Part shown: piece by piece, positions 23,970 through 31,194 of the stretch
Layout of the letters: each line of letters opens with the position of its first letter
Position numbering within the stretch: the stretch's first letter is position 1
Source: Fibrobacter succinogenes
GTDB lineage: Bacteria; Fibrobacterota; Fibrobacteria; Fibrobacterales; Fibrobacteraceae
Length of the DNA stretch: 64,000 nucleotides
Assembly: GCA_902762305.1 (NCBI GenBank)
Contig: CACWNW010000016.1
Span: 1-64,000 of the forward strand
Reading direction: 5' to 3'
The notes under the pieces: generated by a model
Databases searched by the model: none
Seen by the model: only the letters and a program-made list of their open reading frames with translations
What the model was told of the DNA's origin: nothing
Made by a program: the position numbers and the translations under genes

Positions 23970-25712
23970 ATGGAAAGCGCAAGAAAAGTCATCAACCTGT
24001 TCCTCAAGACAAAGTTCAACCCGAACGACCTGAAGAGCGAGCTCTACAAGGCGGGCGAAGCCGCCAAGGAAGAAGGCTGGACCTTCATGGACGCAAGCTT
24101 CCAGCTGGGCGGGAAGGCCCGGGACGAAGGCCTCTCCCCGGACGAAGTCGAACAGGTCTTGCGCAGGGCGTTCTCCTCGGAAAAGCGTTCCAGCGAACGC
24201 GAGGAAGTACGCCAGGAGGCACCTGCGGCAGCCGCTGCACCCGCTGGCCAAGGCCCCGTAGTGGAATCCATGCCGAAGCCCACGATTATCTCGCCGCTCC
24301 CCACGGGCATGATCTCGATGGAGCAGATGCTTGCGCTCGGCCTCGACACGCAATCGATGGAACTGTTGCAGAACTTCAAGATTGACCCCGAAGCCCTTTC
24401 CATCCCTTGGCCCGCCGCCGACTGGAGAAAGGACCTCGCGAAGCTCCTCGAAGTAGCCTTCGAAAAAGACGAGACCATCGAATTCAAGATTTCGGACACG
24501 CCCACGGCGACCACCGAGCTGGTTTCGAACATCGTCGACCGCGACGACACCATCAAGAAGATAATGAAGAGCCTGGACTGCCAGGACGGTGCGCTCATCT
24601 GCGTGAACGCGGCCAAGGGCGGGCCGGACGCCACCGACGAAAGCTGGCGCTACCGCTATGCAGTCATCGACAACCCGAAGATGTCCCTGGCAAAGCAGCT
24701 CGCCTACTACAAGGCATTGAACCTCCCCTGCGCCGCCCTCGTGAACACGGGCGCAAACTCCGTGCAGGCCTGGGTGAAGATCGGCGCTGCCGACCGCGAA
24801 GAATACGACGAGCGCATCGATTTCCTGTTCAAGACGCTCGACTCCCAAGGGTTCAAGATCGATTCCGCGAACAAGAGCCCAAGCTTCATGGCCCGCATGC
24901 CGGGCGTGCTCCGCGGCGGCAAGCAGCAGTACCTCATCGCCACGGAACAGGGCGCGAAGAACTTCAAGGAATGGAAGGAATGGGTGGAATACTCCCTCGA
25001 TGGCAAGCCGCTCATCGAGCTCGCCAGCGACAGCGAGGAACCGCCCAAGAAAGACGCGAGCATTATCGAGAACATGCTGCGCGCAGGCGAATTCTTCTTG
25101 TTCCAGGCCCCTCCCAAGAGCGGCAAGTCGCTCGCCCTCATGGACATGGCGCTTTCCATATGCTACGGCGAAGAATGGTTCGGCAACTCGACCACCTCCA
25201 ACGACGTGCTGTTCATCAACTTCGAGCTCACGAAGTCGGTGTTCCTGAACCGCCTCCACTTGCTCGGTAACAGGCGCGGGCTCAACGCGAGCACGCCCAA
25301 GTTCGGCTTCTTGAACCTGCGCGGAACGGCGCTCTCCCCGCTCGAGACGGCGCAACTCATCGCGAAGAGAATCGAGGGTGCAAAGAAGCTCGAGAACCAC
25401 GACTACCGCGTGGTGATTATCGACCCGATATCCGCCGTGCTCCACAACCCGAAGTCCATGCGCCTCACGGGCTCGCCGCACCAGATTTTGATGCAGATGG
25501 TCGATACCATCATCGCGCTTACCGGTTGCGCCGTAGTCACGGCATGCAACAACGACGAATACCCCTACCTCCAATCCCGCGCAGACAGCGTCATCTCGCT
25601 TTCGCCGGTGGAAGGCGGGCTGAACCTTTTCCAGATCAACGGGACATTCCGCGAATTCCCGAAAATGCTTGCCAGGGAATGCTCCTGGATTTATCCGCGC
25701 TTCTTCGTGTAG
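23970..25712 (+). CDS. Primase-like (AEP) plus RecA/RepA-type ATPase protein
   Basis: 580 residues. About 1-75 is a helical region and 75-110 an Ala/Pro linker. About 150-335 resembles a prim-pol (archaeo-eukaryotic primase) fold: YAVIDNPKMSLAKQLAYYK, VNTGANSVQAWVKIGA and SANKSPSFMARMPGVLRG match the order of family motifs, but the DxD is reduced to IDN and the motif His is Gln (SVQAW). About 370-560 is a RepA/DnaB-like ATPase: FQAPPKSGKSLALMDMAL (Walker A) and RVVIIDPISAVL (Walker B). It looks like a chromosomal replication or repair protein with an inactive primase. Its role is unknown. Confidence 0.6.
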   Translation: MESARKVINLFLKTKFNPNDLKSELYKAGEAAKEEGWTFMDASFQLGGKARDEGLSPDEVEQVLRRAFSSEKRSSEREEVRQEAPAAAAAPAGQGPVVESMPKPTIISPLPTGMISMEQMLALGLDTQSMELLQNFKIDPEALSIPWPAADWRKDLAKLLEVAFEKDETIEFKISDTPTATTELVSNIVDRDDTIKKIMKSLDCQDGALICVNAAKGGPDATDESWRYRYAVIDNPKMSLAKQLAYYKALNLPCAALVNTGANSVQAWVKIGAADREEYDERIDFLFKTLDSQGFKIDSANKSPSFMARMPGVLRGGKQQYLIATEQGAKNFKEWKEWVEYSLDGKPLIELASDSEEPPKKDASIIENMLRAGEFFLFQAPPKSGKSLALMDMALSICYGEEWFGNSTTSNDVLFINFELTKSVFLNRLHLLGNRRGLNASTPKFGFLNLRGTALSPLETAQLIAKRIEGAKKLENHDYRVVIIDPISAVLHNPKSMRLTGSPHQILMQMVDTIIALTGCAVVTACNNDEYPYLQSRADSVISLSPVEGGLNLFQINGTFREFPKMLARECSWIYPRFFV

Positions 25713-25736
25713 CAAGCCCCTCAAGAGTAATACCAA

Positions 25737-27056
25737 ATGTTCAAGAACACAAGAAAGAATACAACCGCCGGCCGCGCCCCGAAGAAGATGGTCGCCGGCA
25801 GATTCCATGCGTCTACGCGCAAGACCGCACCCGAAAAGAAGGCCGAGGCAAAACCGGCTCCCGCAAGGGCCAAGGTCGCCAGTTTCGAAGACCTCAAGCA
25901 GCAGCTTACCGCATGGGCCGAAAACGAACGCGTCCCCGGCAAGATCCAGGCCTGGTTCACGCGTGACGCCGTAAGCGAACACAGCGACTGGCGCATAGTA
26001 AACAAGCTCGTGAACGGTCACGAGACGCTCGTGCTCGACGCTCCCGCAAAGGGAATGGAGCCGCCCGAGCCCGTGCAGGGAATTTTCGACCAGCTGCACA
26101 AGGAGCACCTCCGCACCATCAAGAAGGCGCTCCGCCAGATATGGTTCCGCGCGACAGGCGACGGAAGGTTCGCGCTCCTCGTGCAGGCCAACGTGCACGG
26201 CAAGAACTCCGGCCACGAAATCAAGACACTCATCGAGTTCGTCCAGCACACCTACCCGCAGGTCATCAGCTGCCACCTGGTCCAGTGCACTCCGAACCAC
26301 ATTTTCGACCCCGCCGCCCAGCTCAAGATGCGCGTCGATTTGCGCGGCGTTTTCGGGAGCGCGTTCATGCCCATCGCGGGCACGGGATTTTCGATGCACG
26401 TGCTCGACTGGTCCCCGAGAATCAAGGACGCCTGGATAGAGCTCCCCGAACGCATCCGCGACGCCATCCACCCGGCCGCGGGCGACAAGTTCTTCGAATT
26501 CTACTGCGGGCCAAGTTTCGTGGCATCGAGCCTCGCCCAGGACTTCGCGCAGGTCGACACCCTCGACTGCCGTGAGACCGCCATGGAATCCTCGAAAATG
26601 AATTCCCGCAACCTCGCGGGCGGTTCGCTCAAGTTCCACCGCGGGCATCTCGAAGCAGGCTTCCTCGAAAAGTTCTTCTCCCGCAAGGAGAACGAAGGCC
26701 GCTGGACGTTCTACCTGAACATCCCGGCGGAAGAACCCCTGAACGCAGAACAGATCCAGGCCATCGCGGCCTCGCGCCCCGAACGCATCCTGCTGCAGGC
26801 AGGCGACCTCGAATCCGCGGGGAAATACGTCAAGCGGTTCCGTGCCGAAGGCTACATGCTCCGCAAGAACATCCCCCTGTATCTCGAGCCCGGTACGGGG
26901 AAATTCGATCTGCTGATGCTGTTCGTACCCGACAGGGCCGGCCTTTTGGGCGGTTTTGCGGCCCAGAAGAGCCAAAACCGCAAGGTTGAACGCCCCAGGG
27001 AACAGGTTTTCCGTAAAAAACAGGGAGATATCCCGCATTTCGTGCAAAAAAAATAG
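25737..27056 (+). CDS. Degenerate TrmA/RlmD-like SAM-dependent methyltransferase paralogue
   Basis: 439 residues. After a basic, Ala/Lys-rich N-terminus the protein follows the order of uracil-5 methyltransferases: GTGFSMHVLDWSP, FFEFYCGPSFVASSLAQDF (motif I; RlmD has LFCGxGxFxLxLA), the adenine-binding DTLDCRETAMESSKMNSRNL and a C-terminal GYMLRKNIPLYLEPGTGKFDLLMLF. The catalytic Cys of the YxSCNP loop is replaced (ERILLQAGDLESAG), as is the DPPRxG loop, so methyl transfer by the usual Cys mechanism is unlikely. It may be a non-catalytic RNA-binding paralogue. It lies 24 bases after the ATPase gene. Confidence 0.6.
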   Translation: MFKNTRKNTTAGRAPKKMVAGRFHASTRKTAPEKKAEAKPAPARAKVASFEDLKQQLTAWAENERVPGKIQAWFTRDAVSEHSDWRIVNKLVNGHETLVLDAPAKGMEPPEPVQGIFDQLHKEHLRTIKKALRQIWFRATGDGRFALLVQANVHGKNSGHEIKTLIEFVQHTYPQVISCHLVQCTPNHIFDPAAQLKMRVDLRGVFGSAFMPIAGTGFSMHVLDWSPRIKDAWIELPERIRDAIHPAAGDKFFEFYCGPSFVASSLAQDFAQVDTLDCRETAMESSKMNSRNLAGGSLKFHRGHLEAGFLEKFFSRKENEGRWTFYLNIPAEEPLNAEQIQAIAASRPERILLQAGDLESAGKYVKRFRAEGYMLRKNIPLYLEPGTGKFDLLMLFVPDRAGLLGGFAAQKSQNRKVERPREQVFRKKQGDIPHFVQKK

Positions 27057-27128
27057 CCACGCCGCAAAAGAAAAGATTAAATTATAAGCAGTTAACTCGT
27101 TTTCATTCAAAGGGTTACAAGGTTCTGT

Positions 27129-28313
27129 ATGAAGTTTTTCAAGTGTGCGACCATCACCCTCGGTCTATCGGCCCTGATTGCCTCCGCCTACGTGGTCAAG
27201 GAAGGTGATACCCTCTGGGACCTGAGCGACGAATACCTGCACGACCCGTTTGCCTGGCCCGACCTCTGGGAAAACAACAGGCACATCCAGGACCCGCACT
27301 GGATTTATCCCGGCGATTCCATCTACCTCGGCGATTCCATCCGCGACGAGCATGTGATGGTGATTCCCGCCGACAAGAAGAAATACCCCTGCAAGGCCGC
27401 TGTCGCCGACTCGAACCTCCCCAAGGGACGCGGCTACAAGGTCAACAGCGCCGGCTGCGACGAAAAGGACGAACGCAGCGGTGAATTCGAAAGCATGCTC
27501 GGGAACCTGCGCGACAAGGACAAGAAGCAGAAGAAAAAGAAGCAGGAAGGAGATTCCTACTACTACAAGAAGCGCCCCGCTCCGAAGATTTTCAACGGCT
27601 ACTACCAGATCCTCGCCCCCGAAATCTACACGCTGGATTCCCTCAAGAAGGACAGCAACTTCATCTCCGTCCGTTCCGGCGAAAAGAAGGAACCCATCAT
27701 CCACATTCCCGAAATGGAAATCGTCGTGGGAATCGGCAAGAAGACCAAACCCGACCTGAAGAAGGGCGACCTCGTAGAAATTCTTGACGCGAAGCCCATC
27801 GAAGTCCCGTCGAACCGCGGGCGCAGCTTCGACAAGTACGCGCTCCTCAAGCTTGCGGGTGTCGCCAAGATTACCGCAATCGGCGATACGCTTTCGCGCG
27901 CGATTATCATGCAGAGCTTCCGCGAAATCAAGGTCAACCAGTCCAAGTGCCGCCTCAAGCACCCGATTGACCCGATCAACGTGAGCGGCTACGAAAACGT
28001 CACTGAATCGAATATCGACTCGATGGCCCAAATCCGCTATGCGATGGACCCGATGCTCATCATCGGTAGCTACTCCTACGTGCTCATCAACAAGGGCGCG
28101 AACCAGGGCTACGGAACGGGTGACGCAGTCGCCATCTGGGAAGAAGACAAGTCCGACGCTGCAATACCCCCGCGCCTGCTCGGCCGCGGTATCGTAGCAC
28201 GCGCCTCCCTCAACGAATCGGCAGTACTTGTCCGCGAAGCTTATTCCAACAACCGCCGTATCGAAACCGGACACCGGGTTTCCGTGACCCACAAGGCAAG
28301 CATCGTCAAGTGA
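27129..28313 (+). CDS. Secreted LysM-domain protein
   Basis: 394 residues. The signal peptide ends near SALIASAY, and the LysM fold follows at once (YVVKEGDTLWDLSDEYL... WIYPGDSIYLG, about 21-70), so it likely binds peptidoglycan. A charged stretch KDKKQKKKKQ near 135-142 separates it from a long C-terminal region (about 150-390) of mainly beta structure that is common next to LysM in Fibrobacter and Deltaproteobacteria but has no assigned function. Start and stop fit well; the TGA overlaps a possible downstream GTG (GTGA at 28310). Confidence 0.85.
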   Translation: MKFFKCATITLGLSALIASAYVVKEGDTLWDLSDEYLHDPFAWPDLWENNRHIQDPHWIYPGDSIYLGDSIRDEHVMVIPADKKKYPCKAAVADSNLPKGRGYKVNSAGCDEKDERSGEFESMLGNLRDKDKKQKKKKQEGDSYYYKKRPAPKIFNGYYQILAPEIYTLDSLKKDSNFISVRSGEKKEPIIHIPEMEIVVGIGKKTKPDLKKGDLVEILDAKPIEVPSNRGRSFDKYALLKLAGVAKITAIGDTLSRAIIMQSFREIKVNQSKCRLKHPIDPINVSGYENVTESNIDSMAQIRYAMDPMLIIGSYSYVLINKGANQGYGTGDAVAIWEEDKSDAAIPPRLLGRGIVARASLNESAVLVREAYSNNRRIETGHRVSVTHKASIVK

Positions 28314-28426
28314 CCAAAGCGCTACTCATTACAACCGGGCTCGCCCTCTCTCTGGTGATGCTGCTCATGGCGAGCAGCGTCCTCGTGCTGCTGTTTCCAA
28401 GCATTTCGGCCAGTCTCCCCCTATAA
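28310..28426 (+). CDS. Possible 38-residue membrane protein, translationally coupled to the LysM gene
   Basis: A GTG at 28310 overlaps the LysM gene stop as GTGA and opens a 38-codon frame, (V)TKALLITTGLALSLVMLLM and on, ending SASLPL-stop. It encodes almost one hydrophobic helix. The frame fills the gap to the histidine kinase gene exactly. Small single-span proteins often regulate sensor kinases, but here that is only suggestion. Confidence 0.4.
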   Translation: MTKALLITTGLALSLVMLLMASSVLVLLFPSISASLPL

Positions 28427-28438
28427 CGCGGGGTGACG

Positions 28439-30478
28439 ATGCGTTTTTCCAAAGGAAACCTGATTCTCATCCTCGTGTTCGTAGGCGGCATCATCATGCC
28501 TACGGCCATCCTCTCGTTCCTCGGATTCCGCAATATCCAGAACGAGATGTTCCTCGCCCAGAAGAACTTCGACGAGAACCAGGCGGCGCTCCAGAAAGAT
28601 ATCGAAGACGCCATCGCCAAGGAACAAGAAAAAATCTACCAGGAGACGAAGGCCGCATCGCTGTTCCTCTACGAACAGCCGCGCAGCCTGCTCGAATTCG
28701 GCAACGCAGCATCGTTCAAGGATGTCGCCGGCATCGAAGCGATTTTCCTGTACAACAACGGTAGCCTGGTCTACCCCGACATCTCGTCCAAGCACTTCTA
28801 CAACACGCACGATTTTTCCGCCATCGTGGCGACCCCGCTCGAACAGAGGCTTTTCGATGCCGAACAAGATTCCGGCAATGTCGAGAGCTACATGCCGCGG
28901 CTCATGAAAAGCGTCGCACCATTCGAGACCCGCAACGAGCAGGTGCTGAACATCCTCGGGCTGATACGCCTCTGCTACAAGGAGAAGAACTACAACGATG
29001 CGCTCAAGTGGCTGAAGGTCCTCGAAAGCCACCCGCACCTGCAGGGCTACCTCCATGCGGACATCACGCGCTCGGTGAACCTGCTGCACTTCGAAATTCT
29101 CGTGAAGCAGAAGAAGCACGCCGAAGCCGAAGACTACAGCCTCTCCGTGCTGAACCAGTTCCTGCAGAGCGAAAGCATCGAAGACATCCCTTCCGCCAAG
29201 TTCTTCTTCGAGACGGCGTTCTCGCAAATCCTTTCGTTCGAAGACCTCTCGCAAGAAAAGCGCGAATCCTTCTGGAACCTGCGGGCCAACTTCAACCGCC
29301 AGCTCGGGTACATGGAAATCCTTTCCAAGTACCGCAAGAACTTCGAGGAACTCCTGGACAACGATTTTTCGACAAAGGAAGGTATCCTCTACAGGAACGA
29401 CGACGGCATTACCTTGTTCAAGATGGGCTACCCGTACCTTTCCGGGAACCAGATAGTCATTGCCAAAATCGACGAGGAAGCCTACCGCGCAAGGCTTCTC
29501 GAAAAGGTGAAGAACGTATCCCAGCGCTGGAAAAACGTGCCGTACTCCATCGTCGATGAGCGTGATTCCGTCCTAGTCGGGAGCATTCCCGACAGTTCCA
29601 ACGTACTCTCGCAATCGCGCATTTCGGAAGCATTCGCCTGGGAATTCTCGCTCTACGAAAAGGACATCAGCGAAATCCGCAAGGAATCCCGCCAGAGGAT
29701 GTTCCTCATGTACGGGCTTCTGCTTTTCTCGCTCATCACGGTCATCTTCGGCTCGTTCTTCATGTTCCGATTCATCGTTCAAGAACGCAGGCTGCTCGCC
29801 ATGAAGGCAAACTTCCTCTCAAGCGTCTCGCACGAGCTCAAGACCCCGCTCACCTCCATCAAGATGTTCGCCGAGATGATGGCCCGCGGGCGCGTCGCCA
29901 AGGTAGAGAAGGTCCAGGAATACTCCGGGCTCATCGGCAAGGAGGCGACAAGGCTCGAGAACCTTATCGGGGCTATCCTAAACTACACGCGCATGGAACA
30001 CGGCACGGGCGCCTTCAAGTGGGAAAAGCTGGACTTCTCGGTGTGCGCGCGCAAGGTGTTCGATGCGGTCGAAGACATCGGCGTCGAGAAGGGACTGGAA
30101 TTCCATACGCGCTTCGAGCCGGGCGCCTACGTCATGGGCGACTATACGGCACTCTACAGCCTCGCGCAGAACCTTATCGAAAACGCCATCAAGTACACGA
30201 ACGCCCCCGGCGAAATCACCATCAGCGTGTACACCGAAGAGGACAGGACGGTATTTTCGGTGGCGGATACGGGAATCGGCATCGATTCTTCTGAACAAAA
30301 GAATATATTTAACGACTTCTACAGGGTCGGCGACGAGATGACCCGCAGTACGAAGGGTTCCGGACTCGGGCTTGCCATCGTGAAGAGGGTTGCCGAAACG
30401 CACAAGGCGACCATCTCGCTTGTAAGCAAGCTCGGGAAGGGTTCAACATTTACGGTTAGATTCAAGAAGGTGGACTGA
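28439..30478 (+). CDS. Sensor histidine kinase with a large extracytoplasmic domain
   Basis: 679 residues. The first membrane helix is near 7-27 (LILILVFVGGIIMPTAILSFL), the second near 420-442 (MFLMYGLLLFSLITVIFGSFFMF); about 390 residues between them form the periplasmic sensor, helical in its middle with TPR-like features. The cytoplasmic part has HisKA with SSVSHELKTPLTSIKM (His465), then HATPase motifs NLIENAIKYTNAPGE, VADTGIGI and KGSGLGLAIVKRV. It autophosphorylates and passes phosphate to the regulator that begins one base after its stop. The ATG at 28439 has GGGGTGA upstream. Confidence 0.93.
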   Translation: MRFSKGNLILILVFVGGIIMPTAILSFLGFRNIQNEMFLAQKNFDENQAALQKDIEDAIAKEQEKIYQETKAASLFLYEQPRSLLEFGNAASFKDVAGIEAIFLYNNGSLVYPDISSKHFYNTHDFSAIVATPLEQRLFDAEQDSGNVESYMPRLMKSVAPFETRNEQVLNILGLIRLCYKEKNYNDALKWLKVLESHPHLQGYLHADITRSVNLLHFEILVKQKKHAEAEDYSLSVLNQFLQSESIEDIPSAKFFFETAFSQILSFEDLSQEKRESFWNLRANFNRQLGYMEILSKYRKNFEELLDNDFSTKEGILYRNDDGITLFKMGYPYLSGNQIVIAKIDEEAYRARLLEKVKNVSQRWKNVPYSIVDERDSVLVGSIPDSSNVLSQSRISEAFAWEFSLYEKDISEIRKESRQRMFLMYGLLLFSLITVIFGSFFMFRFIVQERRLLAMKANFLSSVSHELKTPLTSIKMFAEMMARGRVAKVEKVQEYSGLIGKEATRLENLIGAILNYTRMEHGTGAFKWEKLDFSVCARKVFDAVEDIGVEKGLEFHTRFEPGAYVMGDYTALYSLAQNLIENAIKYTNAPGEITISVYTEEDRTVFSVADTGIGIDSSEQKNIFNDFYRVGDEMTRSTKGSGLGLAIVKRVAETHKATISLVSKLGKGSTFTVRFKKVD

Positions 30479-30479
30479 T

Positions 30480-31184
30480 ATGCAGCACAAAATACTCATC
30501 GTCGAAGACGAAGAAATTATCCGCCTCGGGCTCCAGGATAACTTCGAGCTCGAGAACTACATCGTCGAAACCGCCGCCGATGGCGACGAGGCCGTAGCGA
30601 AGGCGGACTCGTTCCTTCCGCACCTGGTCATCCTCGACCTGATGATTCCCAAGAAGAGCGGGTTCGAAGTCTGCCGCATCATCCGCAAAAAACACCCGGA
30701 ATGTTTCATCATCATGCTCACGGCAAAGACCGAAGAGACCAGCAAGGTCGCAGGCCTCGAGATGGGCGCCGACGACTACGTGACCAAGCCGTTCTCCATC
30801 CTCGAACTGCTCGCCCGCGTAAAAGCCTTCCTCCGCCGTACCGAAACCGTAGTGGCACCGGAACCCGTGCAGAACCAGGATGCCATCGACTTCGCGGACA
30901 TCCACCTGGATTTCAAGAAGTACGAAGCAACGAAGGGCGGCGAGCCGCTTGAACTTTCGGCCCGCGAATTCCAGATCCTCAAGTATTTCTGGCAGCACCG
31001 CGGCGAAGTCGTACTCCGCGAAGACCTGCTCACCGACATCTGGGGCTACACCCCCGACAACATGCCGTCTACCCGCACCATCGACAACCACATCGTGAAC
31101 CTCCGCAAAAAGCTCGAAGACGACCAGACCAACCCAAAAATCATCGTCTCCATCCGCGGGGCGGGCTACAAGTTCGACGCATAG
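30480..31184 (+). CDS. OmpR-family response regulator
   Basis: 234 residues: a receiver domain (ILIVEDEEIIRLGL; acceptor Asp53 in VILDLMIPKKSG; MLTAKTEE and YVTKPFSILELLARVKAFLRR with the conserved Thr and Lys) followed by a winged-helix DNA-binding domain (LSAREFQILKYFWQHRGEVVLREDLL ... TRTIDNHIVNLRKKLEDD ... IRGAGYKF). It is the transcription-factor partner of the kinase immediately upstream. The adjoining propeller-protein gene 10 bases downstream is probably in the same operon. Target genes are not known. Confidence 0.95.
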   Translation: MQHKILIVEDEEIIRLGLQDNFELENYIVETAADGDEAVAKADSFLPHLVILDLMIPKKSGFEVCRIIRKKHPECFIIMLTAKTEETSKVAGLEMGADDYVTKPFSILELLARVKAFLRRTETVVAPEPVQNQDAIDFADIHLDFKKYEATKGGEPLELSAREFQILKYFWQHRGEVVLREDLLTDIWGYTPDNMPSTRTIDNHIVNLRKKLEDDQTNPKIIVSIRGAGYKFDA

Positions 31185-31194
31185 GAATAAACGC

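Noticed and set aside
23901-27110. 1069-codon open frame on the minus strand, antisense to three genes
   Set aside because: It covers the TrmH end, the primase-like ATPase and the TrmA-like gene, all of which have clear family motifs on the plus strand. GC-rich codon use leaves few stops in the antisense frame; the translation is low complexity and has no domain.
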